Assembly: GCF_014191355.1 (NCBI RefSeq)
Contig: NZ_JACHWM010000004.1
Coordinates: forward strand, 1-64,000
Direction of reading: 5' to 3'
Source: Methylobacterium sp. R2-1
Lineage (GTDB): Bacteria; Pseudomonadota; Alphaproteobacteria; Rhizobiales; Beijerinckiaceae
DNA length: 64,000 nt
A program made the translations under genes and the position numbers. Of the stretch, positions 46,730 to 56,329 are shown piece after piece (the first letter of the stretch is position 1; each line of letters starts with the position of its first letter). The notes under the pieces were generated by a model. The model ran no database searches and was not told the origin of the DNA. It was given only the letters and a program-made list of their open reading frames with translations.

Positions 46730-47648
46730 GGGTGGTCTCTCGCAGGTTGGCGAGCAGGGCATCGAAGTCGGCGGTAGCGAGGGCCGGGACCGCCTCCGGG
46801 TCGTTCACGCCGAGCCGGGCCCAGATCTCGGTGGCGTCGCGGCAATCGCCGAAGCGCGTCAGTCGCTCTTCCAGCCGCGCCTGCTCCGCTTCCAGCGTGG
46901 CGAGATCGAAGGCGGGGGCGCGCCCGATCAGATCCAGGGCCACCTGCCGGAACGCCGCAACGCTGTCGTCGGCATAGGCGTCGGCACCGCCGATGAGCCG
47001 GCGATGCTTCCCGCCCATGGTGCGCCAGACCAGGGCGCGGTCGCGGGAATCGAACTCCTCCGCGCCCTTGTTGGTCTCGATCACCTCCGGCCCCGAGACG
47101 GAGATGCGTCCGCCTTCCGAGACCGCGAGGCGCGAGCAGGTGCCCGCGATCAGCCCGCCGCCGCCATAGGCGCCGGCCCGGCCGCCGATCAGGCCGATCA
47201 CCGGCACGCCGGCCGCGCGAAGATCGGTGATCGCGCGCATGACTTCGGCAATGGCGGTCTCGCCGGCATTGGCCTCCTGGAGGCGCACGCCTCCGGTGTC
47301 GAACAGGATCAGCACCGCGGCGGGCTTCAGCGCCAGGGCGGCGCGCAGGAGGCCGACGAGCTTAGCCCCGTGCACCTCGCCGAAGGCACCGCCCATGAAG
47401 CGGCCCTCCTGCGCGGCGACGAGAACGGCTTGGCCGTCGAGGCGGCCCGAGCCGACGATCATGCCGTCGTCGAAGGCGCGCGGCAGGTCGAACAGCGGCA
47501 GGTGCGGGCTCATCCGGCGCTCTTCGGGGCCGACGACCTCGCGGAAGCTGCCGGCGTCGAGCAGGCCGTCGAGGCGCGCGCGGGCGCTCGCCTCGTACCA
47601 ACTGATCGCCCAACCCTTGGCGGCGGGGTCGATGATGCGCTCGCCCAT
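46716..47648 (-). CDS. mdcD: Malonate decarboxylase beta subunit
   Basis: Catalytic carboxyltransferase subunit of 310 aa. Marks: WYEASARARLDGLLDAGSF, GGAFGEVHGAKLVGLLRAA, LILFDTGGVRLQEANAGE, GLIGGRAGAYGGGGLIAG and SGPEVIETNKGAEEFDSRD. All are typical of MdcD; the glycine-rich oxyanion stretches are intact. It lies one base after mdcC. Confidence 0.94.
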   Translation of the reverse strand: MGERIIDPAAKGWAISWYEASARARLDGLLDAGSFREVVGPEERRMSPHLPLFDLPRAFDDGMIVGSGRLDGQAVLVAAQEGRFMGGAFGEVHGAKLVGLLRAALALKPAAVLILFDTGGVRLQEANAGETAIAEVMRAITDLRAAGVPVIGLIGGRAGAYGGGGLIAGTCSRLAVSEGGRISVSGPEVIETNKGAEEFDSRDRALVWRTMGGKHRRLIGGADAYADDSVAAFRQVALDLIGRAPAFDLATLEAEQARLEERLTRFGDCRDATEIWARLGVNDPEAVPALATADFDALLANLRETTHDAR

Positions 47649-47649
47649 G

Positions 47650-47958
47650 TCAGACCTCCATCAGCCGGGCGCCCTGGAGAAGGCGCAGGGACACGGTGTC
47701 GGGGCGGGCGCCACCGTCGTTGATGGTGATGCGCAGGCCGCCGGGCTGGCTGCGGGCGACGAAGTCGGCGACCACCGCCGCCCAGACCTCGCCGTAGCCG
47801 CGGATCGGCGTCTCGATCTCGACCGTGCACTCGGTCGGGGCGAGGGTCCGCTCCAGCAGCACTTCGAGGTTGCCGGAGGCGACGACGCCGGTGATGGCCT
47901 GCGGCTTCGCGCCGGGAAGGGCGCGGGACGTGGCGTGTCGGAAGCTCAGCTTTTCCAT
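47650..47958 (-). CDS. mdcC: Malonate decarboxylase acyl-carrier subunit (delta)
   Basis: Carrier protein of 102 aa. Ser28 in GVVASGNLEVLLE is the expected attachment site of phosphoribosyl-dephospho-CoA. The C-terminus (RITINDGGARPDTVSLRLLQ) matches the family. It is 7 bp after mdcA and 1 bp before mdcD. It carries the acetyl/malonyl thioester between the alpha, beta/gamma and epsilon subunits. Confidence 0.93.
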   Translation of the reverse strand: MEKLSFRHATSRALPGAKPQAITGVVASGNLEVLLERTLAPTECTVEIETPIRGYGEVWAAVVADFVARSQPGGLRITINDGGARPDTVSLRLLQGARLMEV

Positions 47959-47965
47959 CGCGGCC

Positions 47966-49612
47966 TCACCAGTTCCGGAACTTCGCCGGCGGCTCGTAGA
48001 GGCCGCCGGACCAGTGCACGAGGTCCTTGATCGATCGGGCCGCGAGCAGCGAACGGTCGGCGTCCAGGGGCTCGATGCCGAGATCCTCGGGGCGGCGCAC
48101 GATACCGCGCTGGCGCAAGCGCTCGACCATGGCCCGGTCGCGCCCGCGGCCGATCTCGGTATAGCCGGCGACCCCGCGGATCGCCTGCTCGCGCTCATCC
48201 GCATTGCGGCAGAGCAGGAGGTTGGCGATGCCCTCTTCCGTGACGATGTGGGTGACGTCGTCGGCGTAGACCATCACCGGAGCGAGCTCCAAGCCGATCT
48301 TCTTCGCCAGTTCGAGGGCGTCGAGGCGCTCGACGAAGGCCGGGACCAGCCCCTCGCCGAAGGTCTCGACGATCTGGACCACGAGCTTGCGCCCGCGCAT
48401 CAGGGCCGGATCGCCCGTGACCTGCGCCTCGCGGCCCGCCTTCATCCAGGTGTCGGATGGGTGGCGCCGCCCGTGCGGGTCAGAGCCCATGTTGGGCGCG
48501 CCGCCGAAGCCCGCCACGCGGTTCTGCGTCACCGTCGAGGAATGGCCGGCGAGGTCGATCTGCAGGGTCGAGCCGATGAACAGGTCGCAGGCGTAGAGCC
48601 CGGCCGTCTGGCAGAAGGCGCGGTTGGAGCGGAGCGAACCGTCCGCGCCGGTGAAGAAGATGTCGGAGCGCTCGCGGATGTAGCGGTCCATGCCGACTTC
48701 GGAGCCGAAGCAGTGCACCTGTTTCACCCATCCCGACTCGATCGCCGGGATCAGCGTCGGGTGCGGGTTGAGCGCCCAATGGGTGGCGATCTGTCCTTTG
48801 AGGCCGAGGCGCTCGGCATAGGTCGGCAGCAGCAGCTCGATCGCCGCCGTGCCGAAGCCGATGCCGTGGTTGAGGCGGCGGATGCCGTACTCCGCATAGA
48901 TCCCCTTGATCGCCATCATTGCCATCAGGATCTGCGTCTCGGTCATCGCCGCCGGGTCGCGGGTGAAGAGCGGCTCGACGTAGAACGGCGTGTCGGCCTC
49001 GACCACGAAGTCGATCCGGTCGCCCGGGATGTCGACGCGGGGCACGCGCTCGACGATCTCGTTGACCTGCGCCACCACGACGCCGTTCTTGAAGGCGGTG
49101 GCCTCCACCACGGTCGGCGTGTCCTCGGTGTTCGGCCCGGTATAGAGGTTTCCATCCCGGTCGGCCGAGACGCCGGCGATCAGCGCTACGTTTGGGGTGA
49201 GATCGACGAAGTAGCGGGCGAACAGCTCGAGATAGGTGTGCACCGCCCCGAGCTCGATCTGTCCGCCGTAGAGCATTCGGGCGATGCGCCCGCCCTGCGG
49301 CCCTGAATAGGAATAGTCGAGGCGGCGGGCGATTCCCTGCTCGAAGATGTCAAGGTGCTCAGGGAGCACGATGCCGGACTGGACCATGTGCAGATCGTGC
49401 ACGCGGCCGGGATCGCATCGGCTCAAGCCTCGCGCGAGGCAATCCGCCTGCTTCTGGTTGTCACCTTCCAGGCAGACCCGGTCGCCGGGCTCAAGGATCG
49501 CCTCCAGAAGATCGACTACATTCGCGGCTGCCACGATCTTGCCCGTAGCATGGGCTCGGCCCGCCTCGACCCGCGCATCGCGGGCTTCCCGTTCCCGATG
49601 CCAGCCGCTCAT
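47966..49612 (-). CDS. mdcA: Malonate decarboxylase alpha subunit
   Basis: Acetyl-S-ACP:malonate ACP transferase of 548 aa, the first enzyme of the cycle. Marks: CLEGDNQKQADCLAR, GIVLPEHLDIFE, ALIAGVSADRDGNLYTGPNT, RRLNHGIGFGTAAIELLLP and GHSSTVTQNRVAGFGGAPNM. The start has GGGAG 8 nt upstream. It heads the seven-gene operon and faces the GntR regulator. Confidence 0.95.
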   Translation of the reverse strand: MSGWHREREARDARVEAGRAHATGKIVAAANVVDLLEAILEPGDRVCLEGDNQKQADCLARGLSRCDPGRVHDLHMVQSGIVLPEHLDIFEQGIARRLDYSYSGPQGGRIARMLYGGQIELGAVHTYLELFARYFVDLTPNVALIAGVSADRDGNLYTGPNTEDTPTVVEATAFKNGVVVAQVNEIVERVPRVDIPGDRIDFVVEADTPFYVEPLFTRDPAAMTETQILMAMMAIKGIYAEYGIRRLNHGIGFGTAAIELLLPTYAERLGLKGQIATHWALNPHPTLIPAIESGWVKQVHCFGSEVGMDRYIRERSDIFFTGADGSLRSNRAFCQTAGLYACDLFIGSTLQIDLAGHSSTVTQNRVAGFGGAPNMGSDPHGRRHPSDTWMKAGREAQVTGDPALMRGRKLVVQIVETFGEGLVPAFVERLDALELAKKIGLELAPVMVYADDVTHIVTEEGIANLLLCRNADEREQAIRGVAGYTEIGRGRDRAMVERLRQRGIVRRPEDLGIEPLDADRSLLAARSIKDLVHWSGGLYEPPAKFRNW

Positions 49613-50043
49613 CCGGTCCGCTCCCTATGATGGCTTCGCTGCGCATACGTCAGCCGGTCTCGCGACCTATGTCGCATGTCTCGCGGCGTTCTGCGGGCCA
49701 TTTTGTATTCTGACTGGCGCCAAAGTCAATATTTTGCATACGTTACAGCGCGTTTTTGGATGCAGAGAATACATGTTGGTGGTGCCTCGCGGCCGATGCA
49801 TGCAACTGTGTGATCCGTTGCCTTGATCCCGCATGGCGGCTGCGTGTGTCGCTTGGTTGGCGGCCTGATGGACACCGTCAGCGGCGTCACGGGCGGGTTG
49901 TCCGCCGCCGATTGAGAGCTTGCCGCCTATGGGGCGTTGACCGCGACCGTCCAGGCCGGCATCGGCTGACTCTTCGGCCCGTCGCTGTTGTGTTCCTGAT
50001 CGTGGGGGCTGGTGGGATGGTGCGGATGGGGGAGGGCAGCGAG
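49613..50043. other. Divergent mdcA/gntR control region
   Basis: About 430 bp between the two starts. The AT-rich core (49700-49775) stands out from GC-rich flanks and holds operator-like half sites, listed separately. It should carry both promoters; the GntR start follows GGGGGAGGG. No further gene is supportable. Confidence 0.6.
49701..49774. promoter_or_regulatory. Candidate GntR operator cluster
   Basis: Three similar sites: TTTTGTATTC (49701-49710), TTTTGCATACG (49732-49742) and, inverted, AGAATACATG (49765-49774). They resemble halves of ATTGTATACAAT, the site reported for MdcY, the GntR repressor of the Acinetobacter malonate operon. Matching is partial (7-8 of 12), so this is a candidate only. 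Confidence 0.45.
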
Positions 50044-50712
50044 ATGGACGGCACGGCCGAGGGGCGCGGCCTCCTCTCCGACCAGATCCGCAACGCCCTG
50101 ACGGACGAGATCGCCTCCGGCGTCCTCGCGGCGGGCATTGCCCTCGACGAGCAGGATCTCGCCGACCGCTTCGGCGCCTCGCGCACTCCCGTCCGCGAAG
50201 CCCTGCGCCAGCTCGCCTCCAGCGGCTTGGTCGAGATGCGCCCCCGGCGCGGCGTCGTCGTCACCCGCATGACACCGGCGCGGATCATGGAGATGTTCGA
50301 GACGACGGCGGAGTTCGAGGCCCTGTGCGTGCGCCTCGCCACCTACCGGATGACGCCGCTCGAACTCAGCGCGCTGATGGACCTGCACGAGCAATCGGCG
50401 GAGCCGGTGGCGGCGCAGGACTACGACACCTACGACGCCCTCAATCGTTCCTTCCACGAAGGCCTGTACCGCGCGACCCATAACGGCTTCATGGCCGAGC
50501 AGGCTCTCGCGATCCGCTCGCGCCTTGCGGCCTTCCGCCGGACGCAACTGCGTCAGGGCGAGCGCATCCTGCGCTCGCGCGCCGAGCATGGCGAAATCCT
50601 TCAGGCCATCGCCGAAGGCGACGGCGACGTCGCGGCACGGCGGATGCGGGCCCATATGCTCAATGCGGCGAGTGCCCTCGGCCGTTACGTCGCCGAGCAT
50701 GCAAGCGAGTGA
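50044..50712 (+). CDS. GntR-family (FCD) transcriptional regulator
   Basis: Regulator of 222 aa. The winged helix-turn-helix (about 10-75) includes QDLADRFGASRTPVREALRQ and GLVEMRPRRGVVVTRM; the C-terminal FCD ligand domain has the metal-type His in FHEGLYRATHN and a final EHGEILQAIAEGD helix. The divergent position next to mdcA suggests control of malonate use, in the role played by MdcY in Acinetobacter, not the LysR-type MdcR of Klebsiella. ATG 50044 has GGGGGAGG 7 nt upstream; 50026 is an alternative. Confidence 0.88.
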   Translation: MDGTAEGRGLLSDQIRNALTDEIASGVLAAGIALDEQDLADRFGASRTPVREALRQLASSGLVEMRPRRGVVVTRMTPARIMEMFETTAEFEALCVRLATYRMTPLELSALMDLHEQSAEPVAAQDYDTYDALNRSFHEGLYRATHNGFMAEQALAIRSRLAAFRRTQLRQGERILRSRAEHGEILQAIAEGDGDVAARRMRAHMLNAASALGRYVAEHASE

Positions 50713-50835
50713 GGTTCTTGAGATCCTCCTGACGCGCCCGGCCTGCGCGGTTTGAGCGCGGGCCGAAACAGTTCGGCCCGTCGCGCGTACCCCCATCGCG
50801 ATCGCATCGAAGCGACAGGACAGGAGCGGGCCGGA

Positions 50836-51834
50836 ATGAAACATAAGCCGCTGCGCGAGCAGATCATCGTCATCACGGGGGCATCCAGCGGCATCGGCCT
50901 CGCGACCGCCCGCATGGCTGCACAGCGCGGTGCCCGGGTCGTGCTCGCAGCCCGGAGCGAAGAGGCCCTGGCCAAGGCCGCCGCCGAGTTCGGCCCTCGC
51001 GCGACCTACGTGGTCGCCGATGTCGGCCGGCGGGAGGATGTTCAGGCCATCGCCGACCATGCGGTCACGACCTTCGGTGGATTCGATACCTGGGTGAACG
51101 TGGCCGGCCTGACGGTCTACGGACCGCTTCGCGAGATCGAACCCGAGGACCACGAGCGGCTGATCCGTACCAATCTCTGGGGCACCGTTTACGGTTCGCT
51201 CATCGCCGCGGAGCACCTGCGCGAGCGTGGCGGCGCCATCATCAATCTCGGCAGCATCGCCTCCGACCTCGCCTTTCCGTTCCAAGGGCTCTACGCCACG
51301 TCGAAACATGCGGTGAAAGGCTTCACCGACACGCTACGCATGGAATTGCGGGCCGAGGGCGCTCCGGTCTCCGTGACACTGGTGAAGCCCGCATCCATCG
51401 ACACGCCCCTGCCGAACCGGGCGCGCAACTACATGGACCGCGAGCCGACGCTGCCGCCGCCGATCTACCCGCCGCAGGAGGTCGCCAACGCCATCCTGCA
51501 CGCCGCCGTGCACCCGCAGCGCGACATCTTCGTGGGCGGTGGAGGCAAGCTCTTCGTCATGGGCAAGGAGTTCGCGCCGGGGGCCTACGATGAGCTGGCC
51601 CCCGCCATCATCGCCCTGCAGAAAAGGTCTGAGCCACCGCGGAACCCGGAGGGCGCCCTGCACGCGCCTCGGGCAGCCGGTCGGGAGCGGGGCGATCCGC
51701 CGGTCTATGTCATGCGCACGAGCGCCTACACCCGCGCGACCCTGCACCCGCTTGCAACAGCCGGACTGGCGGCCGGACTGGCGGCGACGGCGGCCCTGGT
51801 CCTCGGTGGGCGGCACACAGGCCGCCGCTCCTGA
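50836..51834 (+). CDS. SDR oxidoreductase with C-terminal membrane helix
   Basis: Protein of 332 aa. The Rossmann domain has VITGASSGIGLATA (cofactor glycines), the NAG-like position as VNVAG, the catalytic Ser in INLGSIAS and Tyr/Lys in LYATSKHAVKG. After about residue 235 the sequence departs from the SDR core, and a hydrophobic helix (LATAGLAAGLAATAALVLGG) ends the protein. Substrate cannot be deduced; similar proteins are annotated as general dehydrogenases. Start at the ATG after AGGAGCGGGCCGGA. Confidence 0.88.
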   Translation: MKHKPLREQIIVITGASSGIGLATARMAAQRGARVVLAARSEEALAKAAAEFGPRATYVVADVGRREDVQAIADHAVTTFGGFDTWVNVAGLTVYGPLREIEPEDHERLIRTNLWGTVYGSLIAAEHLRERGGAIINLGSIASDLAFPFQGLYATSKHAVKGFTDTLRMELRAEGAPVSVTLVKPASIDTPLPNRARNYMDREPTLPPPIYPPQEVANAILHAAVHPQRDIFVGGGGKLFVMGKEFAPGAYDELAPAIIALQKRSEPPRNPEGALHAPRAAGRERGDPPVYVMRTSAYTRATLHPLATAGLAAGLAATAALVLGGRHTGRRS

Positions 51835-51849
51835 GAACGCGCCGCGGGT

Positions 51850-53055
51850 TCAGGCAGCCTGCTGGCCGGCGTAGCGAAGGCAGTGCTGGAGGTAGCCGAC
51901 CTCGTGGCGGCCGGCGAGTTCCACCACGCTGGACCAAAGCCAGGACGGCGCCCCGTCCTCCGTGCCGGTACCCCGTGTGACCTCGGCGCGCCAGCCTGAC
52001 CGCGCGTCGGTATCCATCTGCCGGCCATGCGCCTTACCGACCACGTAGGCGAGGTAATGCGCCGCCCGGACCGCCTCCTCGCGGCCGAACTGATCGACAT
52101 CGAGCTTCAGGTCCTGCGGCGCGAGCTCGCGAATCACGACCGGCTTACCGAGCAGGTGCACCGGCAGCATGCGTTCGCCCAGGTTCGGCGACAGCGCCCG
52201 TGCGCCGGCCACCACCCGTTCGGCCGGGTCCGACGGCATCTCGACGCCCGGGGAAGTCGGTGCGGCGGGCTCGATCGCTTCCTTCAGGTCCACCAGTGCG
52301 AGGCGGCGCTTGTTGTGAGGCTCGGAGATGCCGACGAGCGCGGCGTAGCGCAGGAAACCGAGCGAGCTGCAGCCCTTCATCCAGTAGGCCGCGTCGATAA
52401 GGTGGGCCTCGGCATCCGCGCTTCGCCCGCTCAGCGCCAGCACCAAGCGATGCACCTCCTCTTCTTGGAAAAGGTCTTCGAGTGCCCGGCGCTCCGGCAC
52501 ATCGAGGGCCCAGAACTTGCGCCCCAGCGGTATGGTCGGCTCCGCTCCCTTCAGGCGCTCCCGCGCTAGGTGCTTCCAGTGTCGGCCGAGGGCGCGGCGG
52601 CGCACTGAGCGCACCACATCCGGCTCGGGAGGCTGCCTGTGGCCCTCATCCTCCCCCAGGCCCGCCGCATAGCCCGCGATCATTTCCTCCAGCATCCGGG
52701 CCGTGACGACGCCGGGAAGATCCGAGCCGCGGGCGGCACTCGCGAGAGAAAGCCCAAGGCGGACGAGGTCGTGCGTCGGGTTACCGATCACGGTCTGGTC
52801 GAGGTCGCGGATCTGGATCTCGACCCGACCGTCGGCATCGGCCAAGGGGCCGAGATTTCCGAGGTGACAATCACCACAGATCCAGATCGGTGGACCTTCC
52901 GGCAGCGTGCCGCGCGGAAGTCCGTCCAGCCACTCGTAGAACTTAAGGGTGTTGCCGCGAACGTAGGCGTGGGCCGACCGAGCCATCTTGAGCGTTCGCT
53001 GCCGCTCCAGCACCATCGCTCGCTCCTTCGGACCATACGCTTCAACCACACGCAT
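51850..53055 (-). CDS. DUF2252 family protein
   Basis: Protein of 401 aa with the kinase-like DUF2252 marks: FYEWLDGLPRGTLPEGPPIW, then ICGDCHLGNLGPLADADG, IRDLDQT with DFD-like acidic residues, and VVIRELAPQDLKLD near the C-terminus. The catalytic-loop-like GDCHLGN and the Asp patch suggest a phosphotransferase fold, but no substrate is known. Start after GGAAGGTGACTTG; the SDR gene converges on it. Confidence 0.85.
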   Translation of the reverse strand: MRVVEAYGPKERAMVLERQRTLKMARSAHAYVRGNTLKFYEWLDGLPRGTLPEGPPIWICGDCHLGNLGPLADADGRVEIQIRDLDQTVIGNPTHDLVRLGLSLASAARGSDLPGVVTARMLEEMIAGYAAGLGEDEGHRQPPEPDVVRSVRRRALGRHWKHLARERLKGAEPTIPLGRKFWALDVPERRALEDLFQEEEVHRLVLALSGRSADAEAHLIDAAYWMKGCSSLGFLRYAALVGISEPHNKRRLALVDLKEAIEPAAPTSPGVEMPSDPAERVVAGARALSPNLGERMLPVHLLGKPVVIRELAPQDLKLDVDQFGREEAVRAAHYLAYVVGKAHGRQMDTDARSGWRAEVTRGTGTEDGAPSWLWSSVVELAGRHEVGYLQHCLRYAGQQAA

Positions 53056-53747
53056 CAAGTCACCTTCCACCCGACTGCCGCGCCCTTTGCGCACAGGCCG
53101 AAGCGACAACGCGCGCAATCCCCTCCGTGTAGCGCGGCTGATCGTCCAAGGCCGGGATTATGTTGACGCAGAGAACGTGCTGGCTGCAGGTTCTGCCGGC
53201 CATGTCGGCGTCTCGAACGATGGGCCAGTCCTGAGAGGGCGCCGACGAGCGGCAGCTTGCGTCGTGCCGGAATAGAAGGCCGGGGACCTCACGATCGTTT
53301 CGTCTGCCCCGTTGCAGGCGCCGAGCGAGGCCACCAAAGCGTTGCAAATTGCGGGCCGTAACCCACCGTTGGCACAGGCAGCAACCGAACGGTTGCATTT
53401 CCAGCTTTAGTGCCACGATTGCTCAGCATTCATCGAAGGAATCCGAGCATCAAAGGCTACAGCTCGAATAGGGGCGTGAACATCCTTCGCAATAGAACCG
53501 AGAGCGGAATGTTTAGTTCTGATTGACACCTTCGGCTCGGCCATGTGACGAGAGCGTATGCCTCGGCCCCGTCCTTGCAGATTTTTCTCCTATAGCGGCT
53601 CGGGCGCTCGGATCGGCCATCCGCCCGCCTTGGGTCGTGGCAACACCAGAGGTAAGATGGTCGGAGACGATCTGCGCCTGCTGATTGTGAGTTGCCGGGT
53701 CGGGGCGCCCGCATCCATCAATCCCATCGAAGTCAGGATCCCCGCGC
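53056..53747. other. Intergenic region, no gene seen
   Basis: About 690 bp, of which the right half is AT-richer (53400-53600). A TTGACA at 53523-53528 lacks a matching -10 box at 16-18 bp. Reading frames here are short and Arg/Ser-rich. The region should include the promoters of the DUF2252 and hybrid kinase genes. Confidence 0.5.
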
Positions 53748-56159
53748 GTGACGGACGCTGAGGCCGAGGAACTCCGCCAGCACGCAGCTGCGCTGGAAGC
53801 AGAGAACGCACGCCTGCGTGAGGCGCTCAAGGATCAGGAGCCCGGACCCGAGCTCAACCCGCATGCGATGCCCGCCTCCACCCTGGCAGCCAGCGGGGCG
53901 CGGCTGCAGGAGGCACTCACTATCGCGACGGTGGGCGGCATCTACTTCGATCTGGATGGCCAGCTTCTCGATGCCAACGACGCCTTCCTGGCCATGTGCG
54001 GCTACAGCCGCGAGGACCTGAATGCCGGACGGCTCAATTGGCAGGCTCTGACGCCGCCCGAGTGGCTCGACGTGTCCTGGCGTGCCTTCGACGACCTGAA
54101 GACCAGGGGGCACACGACGCCTTACGAGAAGCAGTACATCCGAAAGGATGGCTCCCGGTTCTGGGCCCTGTTCGGCGCCACGCTTCTGGAGGACGGCCGC
54201 GGTTTCGAGTTCGTCATCGACATTACCGACCGGAAGCAGGCAGAAGCCGGTCTCGCTGCACGTGAGGCGGAGCTCCGCCTGATCGCCGACGCGATGCCGG
54301 TGCTGATCGCCTTCATCGACCGCACCTTCACCTACCGCTTCGCCAACGCCGCCTACGAAACGTGGTTTGGACGTCGGCCCGAGCAGGTCGTCGGCCGCAC
54401 GATCGCGGAACTCCTCGGCACCGCCGAGTTCGAGAGCCGCCGCCCCTTCCTCGAACAGGCGATGGCCGGCGCGGACGTCCACTTCGAGTTGGCTTGGCCG
54501 CACGTGGACGGACGGCCGCGTGAGGCGGCGATCCGCTACATTCCGAATCGCGACCCGACCGGTGAGGTGATCGGCATCTACGTGTTCGTGCAGGACATCA
54601 CGGACCGCAAACAGACAGAGGAATTGCTGGCCTCGCGGGCGCAACAGCTCGAAGCGCAGGTCGCCGAACAGGAGAAGGCCCGGGATCGCATCTGGAACCT
54701 GTCGCCGGTCCTCAAATTCGTCGCGCGCCATGACGGCGAGATCCGGTCCGTGAACCCCTCTTGGACGCGCTCGCTCGGCTGGTCTGAACAGGAGACCGTC
54801 GGGCGCAACGTGCTCGATTTCGTCGCGCCGGACGGTCGGAAGCAGGCCGCTTCCGACCTGATGCTGCGTGCAGCGACTCCCTTGTCCGGCGACATCGAAC
54901 TCATGCTTCTCACCAAGGGAAGTGGCCCGCGCCACGTCTCGTGGACCGTGGTACCGGGAGACGACCTCCTCTTCGGTTTCGGCCGGGACATCACCGAGCA
55001 GCGCCTCGCCGAGGAGGCCCTGCGCCAGTCGCAGAAGCTGGAGGCCGTGGGGCAACTCACCGGGGGCGTGGCGCACGACTTCAACAACCTGCTCACCATC
55101 ATCCGCTCGTCCGTCGACTTCCTGCGCCGGCCGGAGCTGCCGGAGGCACGCAAGGCGCGCTACCTCGACGCCGTGTCTGAGACGGTGGACCGCGCCGCCA
55201 AGCTCACGGGCCAGCTCCTCGCCTTCGCGCGCCGCCAGACGCTCAAGCCCGAAGTGTTCGAGGTCGCCGGCCGGCTGCATGCGGTCGCCGACATGCTGGA
55301 CACGGTGACGGGGGCCCGCATCCAGGTCGTGACGGAGGGGTTGGAGACGCCCTGTCATGTACGTGCAGACATCAGCCAATTCGAGACGGCGCTCATCAAC
55401 ATGGCCGTCAATGCCCGCGATGCCATGGAGGGGGAGGGGACGCTGACGCTGCGGCTGGCGTGCTCCGTACCGATGCCACCGATCCGCGGTCACGCCGGCG
55501 CCCCCGGCCCCTTCGCTGCAATCTCCCTCTCCGATACGGGATCGGGCATCACCGCCGACCGAATCGGCCGCATTTTCGAGCCCTTCTTCACGACGAAGGA
55601 GGTCGGACGCGGGACCGGACTCGGCCTCAGCCAGGTCTTCGGTTTCGCCAAGCAGTCGGGTGGCGACGTCTCGGTCGAGAGCGTGGTCGGACACGGCACC
55701 ACCTTCACCCTCTACCTGCCCGAGACCGAGGCGGCTCAGGAGGCGAAGGAGCCCGGAAGGCGGGGCGACGAGCCACCGATCGGAGCCGGTCAGCGGATTC
55801 TCGTCGTGGAGGACAATGTCGAGGTCGGCCGGTTCGCAACGCAGATCCTTCAGGATCTCGGGTTCGAGACGCGCTGGGCGGCGAATGCCGAGGAAGCCCT
55901 GGACACGCTCGGATCCGAGGGCGCGGCCTTCGAGGCGGTGTTTTCCGACGTCGTGATGCCGGGCATGGGCGGCATCGAACTGGCCAAGCGATTACGCCGC
56001 ACGCATCCGGACCTGCCTGTAATCTTGACCTCGGGGTACAGCCATGTGCTGGCCCAGGAAGGCGCTCACGGCTTCGAGCTGGTGCAGAAGCCCTACTCGG
56101 CCGAACAAGTCTCGCAAGCGCTCTGCAGGGCGATCAGTCCGCGGCCTCGCCACGGATAG
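53748..56159 (+). CDS. PAS-rich hybrid histidine kinase
   Basis: Soluble protein of 803 aa starting at GTG. A short coiled coil (1-30) precedes three PAS domains (about 52-165, 175-295 and 315-420; ends VIDITDRKQAE, VFVQDITDRKQTE and GRDITEQRLAEE). The kinase core has His443 in GGVAHDFNNLL and ATP-binding boxes INMAVNARDAM, DTGSGI and GTGLGLSQVFGFAKQ. The C-terminal receiver (about 683-800) has the phospho-acceptor Asp734 in FSDVVMPGMGG and the signalling Lys in VQKPYS. No membrane helix. Next genes are a KaiC-like ATPase and a second kinase. Confidence 0.93.
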   Translation: MTDAEAEELRQHAAALEAENARLREALKDQEPGPELNPHAMPASTLAASGARLQEALTIATVGGIYFDLDGQLLDANDAFLAMCGYSREDLNAGRLNWQALTPPEWLDVSWRAFDDLKTRGHTTPYEKQYIRKDGSRFWALFGATLLEDGRGFEFVIDITDRKQAEAGLAAREAELRLIADAMPVLIAFIDRTFTYRFANAAYETWFGRRPEQVVGRTIAELLGTAEFESRRPFLEQAMAGADVHFELAWPHVDGRPREAAIRYIPNRDPTGEVIGIYVFVQDITDRKQTEELLASRAQQLEAQVAEQEKARDRIWNLSPVLKFVARHDGEIRSVNPSWTRSLGWSEQETVGRNVLDFVAPDGRKQAASDLMLRAATPLSGDIELMLLTKGSGPRHVSWTVVPGDDLLFGFGRDITEQRLAEEALRQSQKLEAVGQLTGGVAHDFNNLLTIIRSSVDFLRRPELPEARKARYLDAVSETVDRAAKLTGQLLAFARRQTLKPEVFEVAGRLHAVADMLDTVTGARIQVVTEGLETPCHVRADISQFETALINMAVNARDAMEGEGTLTLRLACSVPMPPIRGHAGAPGPFAAISLSDTGSGITADRIGRIFEPFFTTKEVGRGTGLGLSQVFGFAKQSGGDVSVESVVGHGTTFTLYLPETEAAQEAKEPGRRGDEPPIGAGQRILVVEDNVEVGRFATQILQDLGFETRWAANAEEALDTLGSEGAAFEAVFSDVVMPGMGGIELAKRLRRTHPDLPVILTSGYSHVLAQEGAHGFELVQKPYSAEQVSQALCRAISPRPRHG

Positions 56160-56198
56160 GCGGGATGAAGCCGGCAGTAGGAACGTGCCGTGAGCGTT

Positions 56199-56216
56199 CA
56201 TCTCGAAACTGAGATG
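56199..56216. other. Short palindrome upstream of kaiC-like gene
   Basis: CATCTC-GAAACT-GAGATG, 6-bp arms, lies 40 bp after the kinase stop and about 115 bp before the KaiC-like start. No T-tract follows, so it is more likely a binding site or mRNA hairpin than a terminator. Confidence 0.35.
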
Positions 56217-56329
56217 AGGCCAATTCCCTCTTCCGTGTGTTATCGCCGAGGCTGACGTACGAATTGGGGACGTTAAAGTCTCGCCGACGCGAGACGTCCC
56301 CGAACGGCATAGGAGCTTCGTCGGAACCA

